Source: Microbacterium sufflavum
GTDB lineage: Bacteria; Actinomycetota; Actinomycetes; Actinomycetales; Microbacteriaceae
Reading direction: 5' to 3'
NCBI RefSeq assembly: GCF_023091155.1
Contig: NZ_JAHWXK010000001.1
Location: forward strand, 434,001 to 498,000
Length of the DNA: 64,000 bases
Part shown: positions 8,628 through 19,008 of the stretch, piece by piece
How positions within the stretch are numbered: the first letter of the stretch is position 1
Layout: every line of letters begins with the position of its first letter
Program-made: the position numbers and the translations under genes
Notes under the pieces: generated by a model
Database searches by the model: none
What the model saw: the letters and a program-made list of their open reading frames with translations, nothing else
Told to the model about the DNA's origin: nothing

Positions 8628-9272
8628 TCAGTAGAGCAGGAACTGCGCCGTCGTGGCGCTGGGGAAGCCGCCGATCGACACGGCCACATGGTACGACGCG
8701 CCGCCACCGGGCGCCCGCTGCCGGTTCTCCTGCGCGCACGTCTCCACGCTCGACCGGGTGCGGTCCCACACCACGGGCTCCTTGCTCACCACGGTCGATC
8801 CGGCGGTGAGCGTCGCGATCATGCTGCTCGGGTTCTCCTGGCAGTCCGTCGACCGCCACCACACGTCCGCGCCGCTCGACACCGTGAACACCTGGGTGCT
8901 CGACCCCACGTCGATCGTGCAGTCCGTGGTGCCCTTGTTCGTCAGCGAGATCGACAGGCGCGGGGTGACGCCCGCCGCGTAGGTGTCGGCGTCGGTGACA
9001 GCCGTGACCTCGATGTCCTTCGCCTGGCAGGCCACGACAGCGGGCGTCTCGGAGGCGCTCGGAGTGGGCGCCGGGCTCGCGGAACCCGTGGGCGGCGGCG
9101 TCGTCTCGGTCGTCGAGGAGGACGTCGCAGCCGGGGTCGCATCGGTCGCGGCGGCCCAGGGGCGCGCGACCAGCAGCCACACCGACACCCCGATCACCGC
9201 GAGGACCAGGATCAGCCCGAGCAGCACCACCAGACGCCGACGACGGTAGACGGCGGCGGAACGACGGGGCAT
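8628..9272 (-). CDS. Membrane-anchored extracellular protein of unknown function
   Basis: A 214-residue protein with a basic N-terminus (MPRRSAAVYRRRR), one strong transmembrane segment (about residues 14-36), a Thr/Ser/Pro-rich linker (about 40-78) and a C-terminal beta-rich extracellular domain with several cysteines (CQAKD, DCTID, DCQEN, ETCAQ) likely to form disulfides. The layout suggests an anchored cell-surface protein with a DUF4232-like beta-sandwich; I do not recognise a function. TAACCT lies 6 bases before ATG, so it is probably leaderless. Confidence 0.78.
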   Translation of the reverse strand: MPRRSAAVYRRRRLVVLLGLILVLAVIGVSVWLLVARPWAAATDATPAATSSSTTETTPPPTGSASPAPTPSASETPAVVACQAKDIEVTAVTDADTYAAGVTPRLSISLTNKGTTDCTIDVGSSTQVFTVSSGADVWWRSTDCQENPSSMIATLTAGSTVVSKEPVVWDRTRSSVETCAQENRQRAPGGGASYHVAVSIGGFPSATTAQFLLY

Positions 9273-9332
9273 GCTTCCAGGTTAAGCGATCGAGCCCCGC
9301 GATCCTGGGAGGCGTCGTGCGCCCGTCGGACC

Positions 9333-9833
9333 TCAGAGCACCTTGAGCATCCGGGTGTTGCCGAGCGTGTTCGGCTTGACGTGCGCCAGGTCGAGGAACT
9401 CCTCGACACCCGCGTCTCCACTGCGCAGCAGCTGCGAGTACACGTCGGGATCGACGACCTGCTCGCCGATGGGGGTGAAGCCGCGGCGGCCGAAGAAATC
9501 GACCTCGAACGTGAGGCAGAACAGGCGCGTCAGTCCGAGTGCGCGCGCGTTCTCCTCCAGGCGCTCGACGATCGCGCGACCGATGCCGTGGTGCAGCCAG
9601 TCGTCGCGCACGAGCAGGGTGCGCACCTCGCCGAGGTCCTCCCAGATCACGTGCAGGGCGCCGCAGCCGATCAGCTCGCCGTCGGCCTCCGCCACCACGA
9701 ACTCCTGCACCGCGCCGTACAGCACCGCCAGGTCTTTGCCGAGCAGGATGCGCTGCTCCACGAGCGGCTGGAGCAGGTTGCGGATGCTGACGATATCGGC
9801 GCTGCGGGCGGGCCGGACGATGTAGTCGCTCAC
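9333..9833 (-). CDS. argA: Amino-acid N-acetyltransferase (actinobacterial short ArgA)
   Basis: GNAT-fold enzyme predicted to acetylate glutamate in the first step of arginine biosynthesis. The 166 residues match the stand-alone actinobacterial type, without the amino-acid-kinase domain of classical ArgA. Visible features are the N-terminal YIVRPARSADIVSIRNLL and the acetyl-CoA loop LVRDDWLHHGIGRAIVERL. The GTG start has TAGGCT 6 bases upstream and no Shine-Dalgarno, consistent with leaderless transcription. A terminator hairpin separates it from clpC. Confidence 0.85.
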   Translation of the reverse strand: MSDYIVRPARSADIVSIRNLLQPLVEQRILLGKDLAVLYGAVQEFVVAEADGELIGCGALHVIWEDLGEVRTLLVRDDWLHHGIGRAIVERLEENARALGLTRLFCLTFEVDFFGRRGFTPIGEQVVDPDVYSQLLRSGDAGVEEFLDLAHVKPNTLGNTRMLKVL

Positions 9834-9880
9834 CCGACCAGCCTAGAACCGCACCCTCCGTGCGCCTCCCAGACACGAGG

Positions 9881-9910
9881 AAGGGGCGGATGCCGCAGCA
9901 TCCGCCCCTT
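9881..9910 (-). terminator. Hairpin terminator downstream of clpC
   Basis: Perfect 13-bp arms (AAGGGGCGGATGC at 9881-9893; its complement at 9898-9910) enclose a 4-base loop, 28 bases beyond the clpC stop. There is no long T-run, as is common in high-GC actinobacteria. Confidence 0.75.
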
Positions 9911-9938
9911 CACGTCCGGGCTCACGACCCGGGTGGGA

Positions 9939-12470
<2,532 letters not shown>

Positions 12471-12545
12471 GTTGACTCCTTATTCGCACGGGGCGAAGAC
12501 GCATGAAGCGCTTGTACATCGAGAGTAACGACCAGGAATGCCGGG

Positions 12546-12570
12546 TATGCCCGTGTTCGCCGTGGGCATA
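12546..12570. promoter_or_regulatory. Inverted repeat upstream of clpC
   Basis: Arms TATGCCC (12546-12552) and GGGCATA (12564-12570) flank GTGTTCGCCGT, about 75 bases upstream of the clpC start and just ahead of the divergent promoter. Clp genes of actinobacteria are usually controlled by ClgR, which binds CGC/GCG-type repeats; this site resembles that only loosely. Confidence 0.45.
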
Positions 12571-12578
12571 GCGGGGGC

Positions 12579-12622
12579 TTGACCCGTTTATCGACAGTCG
12601 TTATGTTAACGAAAGTCGATAA
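12579..12622 (+). promoter_or_regulatory. Promoter with 35-bp nested palindrome for the membrane-protein/XRE operon
   Basis: A -35 TTGACC (12579-12584) is 17 bases from a -10 TATGTT (12602-12607). A symmetric nested palindrome covers the -10: outer arms TTATCGAC (12588-12595) and GTCGATAA (12615-12622), inner arms TCGTTA (12598-12603) and TAACGA (12607-12612), centre TGT. It lies directly upstream of an operon ending in a small XRE-type regulator, so autorepression is the likely role. Confidence 0.72.
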
Positions 12623-12646
12623 CCCCCCGATCTCCAGGAGGAGCCC

Positions 12647-13270
12647 ATGCTCGCCACGGATAGACGACCCTCGCTCGCCGACGGCATCGCCCTCGGACTG
12701 ATCGCGACCGGAGCCGTGAGCGTCGGAATCGGTGCGATCGTCGCCGTCGCCCAGGCCGCCGCCACCCTGTTCTCGCCGTCGCCGACGATCGCGATGCCCG
12801 TGCACGACGTCGACCTCACCGCCCTCGACGGCGTGGCCGGGATCGAGGGCGCCACCGTCGACTCCGCACTCGTCACCCTCACCGCGCCGCCCACCGCCGC
12901 CCGCTGGCTGCTGCTGCTGGAGACGGCGCTGCCCGCGCTCGCCACGGTCGCCCTGTGCGCGGTGGTCTGGTGGCTGGGAGTGTCCCTCATCCGCTCCCGC
13001 CCGTTCCGCGCCTCGCTCGGGTGGATGTTCGCGGTCGCCGCCTGCCTGCTGATGGCCGGCACGCTGCTCGGGCAGTTCGCCGGCGGCATCGGCCGGGCCG
13101 AGATCGTGAAGGATCTGGCCGCGACCGAACCCGGCGTCGAAGACGTGCTGTGGACGCTGCTCGTGCAGTTCGACCTGGCACCCGTGGGGTGGGCGTTCGC
13201 CCTGGCCCTCGTGGCGGGCGTGTTCGCCGTCGGCCGCCGCCTGCAGCGCGACACGGAGGGGCTGGTCTGA
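12647..13270 (+). CDS. DUF2975-like integral membrane protein
   Basis: A 207-residue membrane protein with about four hydrophobic segments (near residues 17-40, 85-112, 126-145 and 178-195) and an extracytoplasmic region between the first two. It heads a three-gene operon ending in a YozG-like regulator, the usual setting of DUF2975 proteins; function is unknown. ATG 12647 has a strong AGGAGGAG site. The last codons (ACG GAG GGG CTG GTC) contain the ribosome-binding site of the next gene, whose ATG overlaps the stop. Confidence 0.72.
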   Translation: MLATDRRPSLADGIALGLIATGAVSVGIGAIVAVAQAAATLFSPSPTIAMPVHDVDLTALDGVAGIEGATVDSALVTLTAPPTAARWLLLLETALPALATVALCAVVWWLGVSLIRSRPFRASLGWMFAVAACLLMAGTLLGQFAGGIGRAEIVKDLAATEPGVEDVLWTLLVQFDLAPVGWAFALALVAGVFAVGRRLQRDTEGLV

Positions 13271-14022
13271 TGATCACGTTCGGCTCGGAGGCCGTCTGGC
13301 CCTCGCTGCTCAACATTGCGATCGCCCTCGCCGTCGGCGCCGCCGTCGTCGCCCTCGTCGTCTGGAACAGCCGCCGGCGCGGCAGCCGCACGGTCACCCT
13401 CGATGCGGCGCTCACGCTGTCGGGATGGTGGGTGATCCTGTCGGCACTCGGCGCGATCGCGGTCGTCGTCAAGGCGTTCGCGGTCGACTGGGCGGAGCTG
13501 CACGGGCGGACCGTCGTCTTCCTCGACTGGCCCGCCGCCCTCCCCTGCTCCGAGTTCGGCGACGGTGCGCACACCGCCCTCACCTGCGGCGGCACGGAAC
13601 TGACGGACTTCACCGTGGGCAACGCCTCGCTCGGACTCCGCCTCCTCGCCGCGGCGGCACAGCTCAGCAGCCTGGCGCTCGCCACGGTGCCCGCCGTGGT
13701 CCTCGCCCTCATCTGCTTCCACACGCTGCGCGGGCGCGCGTTCTCCCTGGTCGTGACCCGCGCCCTCGTCGGCGGCGCGGTCACGCTCGTGGTGCTCGGC
13801 GTGGCCTCCGACCTGTTGAACGGGATCGCCGCCACGGCGGGCCTGCGGGAGGCCCTCCCGATCGGCAGCCCGTGGTACCCCGCGGCGTATCAGCTCACCG
13901 TGACGCCGCTGCCGTTCGCCGCCGCGCTCGGCCTGCTCGCCCTCGCCGCCGTGTTCCGGCAGGGCATGCGCCTGGAGCAGCAGCGTGCCGCCCTGGAGAA
14001 GGAGACGGAGGGGCTGGTGTGA
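13270..14022 (+). CDS. Second DUF2975-like integral membrane protein
   Basis: A 250-residue membrane protein with about four or five hydrophobic segments and a loop containing two cysteines (PCSEFGDGAH and TCGGTE) between helices two and three, possibly a disulfide outside the membrane. The start ATG overlaps the stop of the preceding gene. Like its neighbour it ends in TEGLV, encoded by a sequence that doubles as the Shine-Dalgarno of the next gene. Function unknown; probably acts with the adjacent membrane protein and is controlled by the operon's own regulator. Confidence 0.72.
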   Translation: MITFGSEAVWPSLLNIAIALAVGAAVVALVVWNSRRRGSRTVTLDAALTLSGWWVILSALGAIAVVVKAFAVDWAELHGRTVVFLDWPAALPCSEFGDGAHTALTCGGTELTDFTVGNASLGLRLLAAAAQLSSLALATVPAVVLALICFHTLRGRAFSLVVTRALVGGAVTLVVLGVASDLLNGIAATAGLREALPIGSPWYPAAYQLTVTPLPFAAALGLLALAAVFRQGMRLEQQRAALEKETEGLV

Positions 14023-14255
14023 GCCCGGCCGAGAGCGACGAGGAGTTCACCGGCATCCACTGCCGCCTGGACGAGTTGCTCGCCGAGCGCGGCATGACCC
14101 TCACCGAGCTGAGCGCCGCGGTCGGCGTGAGCATCGTCAACCTGTCCGTGCTCAAGAACGACCGCGCCCGCGCGATCCGTTACTCCACGCTGCGGGCGAT
14201 CTGCGAGGCGCTGGAGTGCGACGTGGGCGACCTGCTCGTGCTCGCGGCCCGCTGA
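14019..14255 (+). CDS. Small XRE/YozG-type helix-turn-helix regulator
   Basis: A 78-residue DNA-binding protein with a Cro/C1-type helix-turn-helix (MTLTELSAAVGVSIVNLSVL, then RYSTLRAICEALECDVGDLL), the pattern of the PF13443 HTH_26 family. The GTG start overlaps the previous stop (GTGTGA), so it is translationally coupled. It most likely binds the 35-bp palindrome over the operon promoter and represses its own operon; this is inference from position. Confidence 0.85.
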   Translation: MSPAESDEEFTGIHCRLDELLAERGMTLTELSAAVGVSIVNLSVLKNDRARAIRYSTLRAICEALECDVGDLLVLAAR

Positions 14256-14327
14256 CGCGGAGCATGGATGCGCCTCCGCACGCAAGCCCCTTCTATGAAT
14301 CTGCTGTGGCGCACTAGCGTCGTCCGC

Positions 14328-14669
14328 ATGAAGAAGCCAGCACCCGCGGCCCGCCCGGCCGCCCGCCTCGCTGCCCTCGTGCCCGCCGTCGCGCTCGCCC
14401 TGTCCCTCGCCGCGTGCGGCGGACCGGCCCGCCCGTCGTCCGACGAGGTGGCCGAGGGGATCCAGAAGGTGTTCGCCGGCACGAGCCAGGAGCAGGCGAT
14501 GACCGACGAGGCCGCCAGCTGCCTCGCCGACGCCCTGGTCGACTCCGAGCTGAGCGACGAGACGCTCACCTACATCGCCAACGGCGAAGACAAGCAGAAG
14601 GACGAAGCCGACAAGGCGCTCACGACGCAGATCATCACCGACAACCTGAACGAGTGCGTCGCGCCCTGA
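14328..14669 (+). CDS. Small lipoprotein
   Basis: A 113-residue predicted lipoprotein. A basic N-terminus and hydrophobic stretch lead to the lipobox LSLAAC, with the lipid-modified cysteine followed by GGPARPSSDEV. The mature part is short and acidic with two further cysteines (ASCLAD and NECVAP) likely to pair. I do not recognise the family. ATG 14328 is chosen because TAGCGT lies 7 bases upstream (leaderless) and the signal peptide begins there; an in-frame ATG further upstream would add a non-signal segment. Confidence 0.75.
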   Translation: MKKPAPAARPAARLAALVPAVALALSLAACGGPARPSSDEVAEGIQKVFAGTSQEQAMTDEAASCLADALVDSELSDETLTYIANGEDKQKDEADKALTTQIITDNLNECVAP

Positions 14670-14683
14670 CCCCCCGAACCCGG

Positions 14684-14717
14684 AGCATGACGGCTGCGGA
14701 GGGGCGGCCGTCATGCT
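14684..14717 (+). terminator. Terminator hairpin after the lipoprotein gene
   Basis: Perfect 11-bp arms AGCATGACGGC (14684-14694) and its complement (14707-14717) enclose a 12-base loop, 15 bases after the stop. There is only a short T-run behind it. Confidence 0.7.
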
Positions 14718-14812
14718 TCGTCATATCCGCCCAGGGAATTCCCAGCCAGCTCTAGCGTTGAGCCTCATGGCGCGCATCCCGGCGCGCCGCGATCTCTGGA
14801 GTCCCCACCTCG

Positions 14813-16243
14813 ATGAGCACCACCGCACGCGCCCAGAAGGCGCCAGACACCCGCGGGCCGGTCCGGAAGCTGCTGACCTCGTTCGGCTTCCAGATCATCG
14901 CCGCCCTCGTCCTCGGCATCGCCGCCGGCCTGATCGGCCGTCAGCTCGGCGCCACGGCCGAGAACCCCACCGGCCTGTCCGCCACGCTCGACACGATCGG
15001 CAGCTCCTACGTCACGCTGCTGCGCGCGGCGGTCGTCCCGCTGATCTTCACCGCGATCGTCGCGAGCATCTCCAACCTGCGCCGCGTGCAGAACGCGGCA
15101 CGCCTGGCCGGTCAGACCATCCTGTGGTTCGCGATCACCGCGTTCATCGCCGTCATCATCGGCATCGGGCTCGGCCTCGTGATTCAGCCGGGCAACCGCG
15201 CCGGCGAGGGCCTCGAGCCCGGCGACCCCTACACGGTCGGCACGTGGTGGAACTTCCTCCTCGGCCTGATCCCCCAGAACTTCCTCGGCCTCACGGTCAG
15301 CACCTCCCCCGGCGCGACCGAGGGCTCGTTCACCTCCACGGTGGGCTTCAACATCCTGCAGGTGATCGTCGTCGCCGCGGTCGTCGGCATCGCCGCCCTC
15401 AAGGCGGGCAAGAAGGCCGAGCCGTTCCTCGTCTTCACCGAGTCGCTGCTCAAGGTCATCCAGCGCGTGCTGTGGTGGATCATCCGCATCGCCCCGATCG
15501 GCACGTTCGGCCTCATCGGCTCCGCCGTCATCAAGTACGGCTGGGAGAAGCTCGCGTCGCTCGGCTGGTTCGCCGCCGCGATCTACATCGGCCTCGCTCT
15601 CGTGCTGTTCGTGGTCTACCCGATCCTCGTGCGCACGCACGGCCTGTCGATAAAGCAGTACTTCTCGGGCGTCTGGCCCGCGGTGCAGCTCGCGTTCGTG
15701 AGCCGCTCCTCCATCGGAACGCTGCCGCTCACGGAGCGCGTGACCGAGCGCAACCTCGGCGTGCCCCGCTCGTACGCCTCGTTCGCGGTGCCGCTCGGCG
15801 CGACCACGAAGATGGACGGCTGCGCCGCGATCTACCCGGCCATCGCCGCGATCTTCGTCGCCCAGTTCTTCGGCATCGAGCTGAACTTCGTGCAGTACCT
15901 GCTGATCGTGATCGTCTCGGTCGTGGGCTCCGCCGCCACCGCCGGCACCACGGGCGCGGTCGTCATGCTCACGCTCACGCTGTCGACCCTGGGTCTGCCG
16001 CTCGAGGGCGTTGGCCTGCTGCTCGCGATCGACCCGATCCTCGACATGGGCCGCACCGCGGTCAACGTCGCGGGCCAGGCGCTGATCCCGACCATCGTCG
16101 CCAAGCGCGAGGGCATCCTCAACGAGGAGCTCTACAACGCGCCGCGCGAGGGCCTGCCGTTCGCCGACGACTCGGCCGACGACGACGCCCCCGAGGCCGA
16201 CGCCGCCTCGGACACCGCGCCGGAGCCGGCCGGCGCCCGCTGA
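14813..16243 (+). CDS. Dicarboxylate/amino acid:cation symporter (DAACS family)
   Basis: A 476-residue membrane symporter, probably Na+ or H+ coupled, for C4-dicarboxylates or acidic amino acids. Family features include a serine-rich hairpin AFVSRSSIGTLPLT, the helix-7 region TKMDGCAAIYPAIAAIFVAQ and the later AATAGTTGAVVMLTL and DPILDMGRTAVNV segments. The acidic C-terminal tail is hydrophilic. A TAGCGT element near 14757 points to a transcript starting about 48 bases upstream; GGAG precedes ATG 14813 by 12 bases. Substrate (glutamate, aspartate or dicarboxylate) cannot be told from sequence. Confidence 0.92.
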   Translation: MSTTARAQKAPDTRGPVRKLLTSFGFQIIAALVLGIAAGLIGRQLGATAENPTGLSATLDTIGSSYVTLLRAAVVPLIFTAIVASISNLRRVQNAARLAGQTILWFAITAFIAVIIGIGLGLVIQPGNRAGEGLEPGDPYTVGTWWNFLLGLIPQNFLGLTVSTSPGATEGSFTSTVGFNILQVIVVAAVVGIAALKAGKKAEPFLVFTESLLKVIQRVLWWIIRIAPIGTFGLIGSAVIKYGWEKLASLGWFAAAIYIGLALVLFVVYPILVRTHGLSIKQYFSGVWPAVQLAFVSRSSIGTLPLTERVTERNLGVPRSYASFAVPLGATTKMDGCAAIYPAIAAIFVAQFFGIELNFVQYLLIVIVSVVGSAATAGTTGAVVMLTLTLSTLGLPLEGVGLLLAIDPILDMGRTAVNVAGQALIPTIVAKREGILNEELYNAPREGLPFADDSADDDAPEADAASDTAPEPAGAR

Positions 16244-16256
16244 CCCGTCACGCCGG

Positions 16257-16288
16257 AACGCCCCGTCTCCTCCGGGAGGCGGGGCGTT
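16257..16288. terminator. Bidirectional terminator between symporter and antiporter genes
   Basis: Arms AACGCCCCGTCTCC (16257-16270) and GGAGGCGGGGCGTT (16275-16288) pair over 14 bp with one G-U, around a 4-base loop, between two convergent genes. Confidence 0.8.
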
Positions 16289-16316
16289 CTCGTGTGCGGG
16301 GCGCGGGGCGACCGCG

Positions 16317-18047
16317 TCAGACGCGGCCCTGCTGACGCGTGGCGCCGCGCGTGTCCATCGCCAGCTCCTCCGCATCCATCGCGGTCAGCAGCTCCCGCAT
16401 GACCTCCTCGTCGAGGTTGCCCGCGTCGCGCTCGGCGACCAGGATCTCCCTCCGCACCTGCAACCACCCCTTCGACAGCGCGACCAGGTCGTCGAACGAC
16501 GGACGGCTCGAGGTGTCCTCCACCCGCTGCGCCTCGTCGGTGTCCTTCTCCACCCTGGTCATGCGCTTCGTGAAGGCGTCGAACACGCTCAGGTCGACCG
16601 CACCGTGCTTCTGCTCCCACTCGACGCGCTTCTGCGCCAGGTACTCCTTGCCCGCCTCCCGGCTCTTGGCCTTGACCGCCTCGAGCGCGGCCTCGTCCTC
16701 CGCGTGCTCGGCGTCGCCCCGGATCCCGAGCCGCCGGATGAGCAGCGGCAGCGTCAGCCCCTGCAGCAGCAGCGTGCCCACCGTCACGATGAACGCCACG
16801 ACGACGATCGCGTGCGAGGCCTCGGTGTCGAGCGTCGCGAGGTCGGCCGCGGCCACCGCGATCGCGAGCGTGACCACGCCGCGCATCCCCGCCCAGGAGA
16901 TCACGGCGTTGTCCTTCCACGTGAGCTGGAGTCCGGCCATGCGCTCCCGCACGATCTGCGTGCGCAGCTCGTCCGCGCTGTACTGCCGCCAGCGCCGCGA
17001 CCGCCGCCGACGCTCGTCGAACTCCCCCGAGGCGATCCCCCGGTCCATGCGCGCGAGCCGACGACGGTCCTGGAAGTTCGCCCACGCGCTGGTGGGGTAG
17101 ATGTACAGGGGCCGCACGAGCAGCACCACCACCAGCACGGCGAGGGACAGCAGCAGGATGCGCCCCACGGACTCGCTGCTCAGGTCGCGGAGCACCCGCG
17201 GGAACTGCAGTCCGATGTACGCGAACACGAAGCTCTCCAGCAGCAGGTCGGCCGACAGCCACAGTGGCGCCTCCTGCTGCCTGGTCGTGTAGTCGGTGCG
17301 TGGGGCGTTGAACCCCACGTACAGTCCCATCGCCACGACCGCGAGCACACCGGAGCCCAGGAGGTGCTCGGCGATGCCGTACGCCCCGAACGGCGCGAGC
17401 AGCCCGAACGTGCCGATCACGACGGGGTCGCTGATGCGCATGCGCAGCTGGTGGAGCACGATCCCGAACACGAGCCCGACCGCGACGCCGACGCCCACGG
17501 CGACCAGGAACTGCCAGACCCCGTCCCACACCGTCAGGGTGGCCCCGGCGAGGATCGCCGCGAACACGCGGTACAGCGTGAGCGAGGTGGCGTCGTTGAT
17601 GAGGCTCTCGCCCGACAGCACCGTCATGATGCGCCGCGGGAGCCCGAGACGGCGGCCGATCGCGGCGGCGGACACGGCATCGGGCGGTGCGACGATCGCC
17701 CCGAGCAGCAGCGCACCGGGGAGGGTCAGCGACGGCAGGATCCACCACGCCACGAGGCCGACCGCGAGCGCGGTGAGCAGGACGAGCCAGATGCCGAGCC
17801 GTCGGATCTGCGGCAGGCTGCGCTTGAACCCGACGAACGACACATCCAGCGCGGCGGAGTACAGCAGCGGCGGCAGCACCAGGCCGAGCAGCAGGTGCCC
17901 GTCGATGGGGAGGTCGGGCACGATCGGCAGGAACGAGGCGGCGAGCGCGACCACCGTCACCAGCAGCGGCGCCGGCCACCCGCGCCAGCGCGCGAACGCG
18001 GCCACGGCGACGGCTCCGACGAGGACGTAGAAGATCCCGGCTTCCAT
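16317..18047 (-). CDS. Na+/H+ antiporter, CPA1 (NhaP-like) family
   Basis: A 576-residue membrane antiporter predicted to exchange Na+ (or K+) for H+. The first 400 residues carry about 12 hydrophobic helices with the CPA1 ion-binding pattern AIVAPPDAVSAAAIGR and the motif SGESLINDATSLTLY. The C-terminal 150 residues are hydrophilic, rich in Glu/Arg and likely a cytosolic regulatory tail. Length fits actinobacterial homologues of Rv2287. TACGCT lies 6 bases before ATG 18047, suggesting a leaderless transcript. Confidence 0.92.
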   Translation of the reverse strand: MEAGIFYVLVGAVAVAAFARWRGWPAPLLVTVVALAASFLPIVPDLPIDGHLLLGLVLPPLLYSAALDVSFVGFKRSLPQIRRLGIWLVLLTALAVGLVAWWILPSLTLPGALLLGAIVAPPDAVSAAAIGRRLGLPRRIMTVLSGESLINDATSLTLYRVFAAILAGATLTVWDGVWQFLVAVGVGVAVGLVFGIVLHQLRMRISDPVVIGTFGLLAPFGAYGIAEHLLGSGVLAVVAMGLYVGFNAPRTDYTTRQQEAPLWLSADLLLESFVFAYIGLQFPRVLRDLSSESVGRILLLSLAVLVVVLLVRPLYIYPTSAWANFQDRRRLARMDRGIASGEFDERRRRSRRWRQYSADELRTQIVRERMAGLQLTWKDNAVISWAGMRGVVTLAIAVAAADLATLDTEASHAIVVVAFIVTVGTLLLQGLTLPLLIRRLGIRGDAEHAEDEAALEAVKAKSREAGKEYLAQKRVEWEQKHGAVDLSVFDAFTKRMTRVEKDTDEAQRVEDTSSRPSFDDLVALSKGWLQVRREILVAERDAGNLDEEVMRELLTAMDAEELAMDTRGATRQQGRV

Positions 18048-18077
18048 GGGGGAAGCGTAGCGTCGTCCGAGGACGGG

Positions 18078-18392
18078 TCAGCGGGTGGGGCGACGCCGCG
18101 CGGGCGTGCGGGCGGTCTCCGCGTCGAGCGCGTCGCGGAGTCCGGCGTTCTCATCCTGCAGGTCGAGCACGCGGGCGATGCCGGCGATGTTGAGCCCGTC
18201 GCCGCGGAGCTCGGCCGCGCGTCGCAGCCGCTCGATGTCGTCGTCGCTGTAGCGGCGCGTGCCGCCGTCGCTGCGGGCGGGGACGAGCAGCCCCTTGCTC
18301 TCGAAGAGGCGGATGGTCGCCTCCGGCAGGTCGACGAGCTGGGCAGCCACGGCGATGCCGTAGACGGGTGTGCGCGAGTCGCGTGCGGTCAT
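18078..18392 (-). CDS. MerR-family regulator (HspR-like)
   Basis: A 104-residue MerR-type DNA-binding protein. Helix-turn-helix and wing residues are visible: VYGIAVAAQLVDLPEATIRL, FESKGLLVPARSDGGTRRYS, then DDDIERLRRAAEL, ending in a short coiled tail with no effector domain. Such short proteins next to hsp20 resemble HspR. I chose ATG 18392 because GAGGA lies 10 bases upstream and homologues start near here; an in-frame ATG at 18431 would add 13 residues. Divergent from the Hsp20 gene with a 17-bp palindrome between. Confidence 0.82.
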   Translation of the reverse strand: MTARDSRTPVYGIAVAAQLVDLPEATIRLFESKGLLVPARSDGGTRRYSDDDIERLRRAAELRGDGLNIAGIARVLDLQDENAGLRDALDAETARTPARRRPTR

Positions 18393-18436
18393 CCTGACGT
18401 GTCCTCGGATCGGGGTTGCGAGATCGGTCATCTCGT

Positions 18437-18476
18437 TCTATAACAAATCTATACCCCACGTGCAGATAATCTGCAC
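18437..18476. promoter_or_regulatory. 17-bp perfect palindrome and promoter elements between merR and hsp20
   Basis: GTGCAGATAATCTGCAC (18460-18476) is a perfect palindrome. A minus-strand -10 TATAGA (18448-18453) lies 17 bases from GTGCAG at the palindrome's edge, and a second TATAGA is at 18437-18442. On the plus strand GATAAT (18465-18470) inside the palindrome could be a -10 for hsp20. The arrangement suits a MerR-type operator controlling both directions. The site does not match the HAIR consensus (CTTGAGT-N7-ACTCAAG). Confidence 0.65.
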
Positions 18477-18516
18477 ACCACCTCAGCCCATACGGGCCGC
18501 ACGAAAGGAGAACCTC

Positions 18517-18939
18517 ATGGCACTGACCTTCGATCCCTTCAGCCAGCTCGATCGCTTCGCCGCGAGCGTGCTGGACTCCGTTCGCGCACCCCGGTCGATG
18601 CCGGTGGACCTGTACCGCGACGGTGACCGCTACATCCTGCACGCCGACCTCCCCGGCGCCGACCCGGGCTCGATCGACGTCGACCTCGACGGCGGTCAGC
18701 TCACCATCCGCGCCCAGCGCACCGCCGACACGCGCGAGGGCGTGCGCTGGCTCGCCCGCGAACGCGGCGCCGGCTCGTTCCTGCGCCAGTTCTCGCTCGG
18801 CGACGGCGTCGACCTCGACAGCATCAGCGCCTCCTACGAGAGCGGGGTGCTGTCGGTCGTGATCCCGGTGAGCGAGCGCGCCAAGCCGCGCAAGATCGTC
18901 GTGGAGTCCGGCGAGCAGCGCCAGGCCATCGACGCCTGA
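18517..18939 (+). CDS. Hsp20/alpha-crystallin small heat-shock protein
   Basis: A 140-residue ATP-independent chaperone. The alpha-crystallin domain covers residues 28-135 (MPVDLYRDGDRYILHADLPG ... LTIRAQR ... YESGVLSVVIPV), with the conserved GVL motif near the end. Start ATG 18517 has AAGGAG 7 bases upstream. It is divergent from a MerR-type regulator whose palindromic operator overlaps the likely promoter, so heat or stress control by that regulator is probable. A hairpin follows the gene. Confidence 0.95.
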   Translation: MALTFDPFSQLDRFAASVLDSVRAPRSMPVDLYRDGDRYILHADLPGADPGSIDVDLDGGQLTIRAQRTADTREGVRWLARERGAGSFLRQFSLGDGVDLDSISASYESGVLSVVIPVSERAKPRKIVVESGEQRQAIDA

Positions 18940-18944
18940 CCCGC

Positions 18945-18970
18945 GGGGGCGGCGCACCCGCGCCGCCCCC
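18945..18970 (+). terminator. Hairpin between hsp20 and the downstream small gene
   Basis: Perfect 11-bp arms GGGGGCGGCGC (18945-18955) and complement (18960-18970) with loop ACCC, followed by a pyrimidine tract. It may terminate the hsp20 transcript or attenuate read-through into the small gene at 19009. Confidence 0.7.
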
Positions 18971-19008
18971 GTCCTTCCCTTTCCTCCTCCCCGCAGAAAG
19001 GACGACCC

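Noticed and set aside
14767..14812. ATG at 14767 as start of the symporter
   Set aside because: It is out of frame with the symporter and follows the TAGCGT element; ATG 14813 gives the homologous N-terminus.
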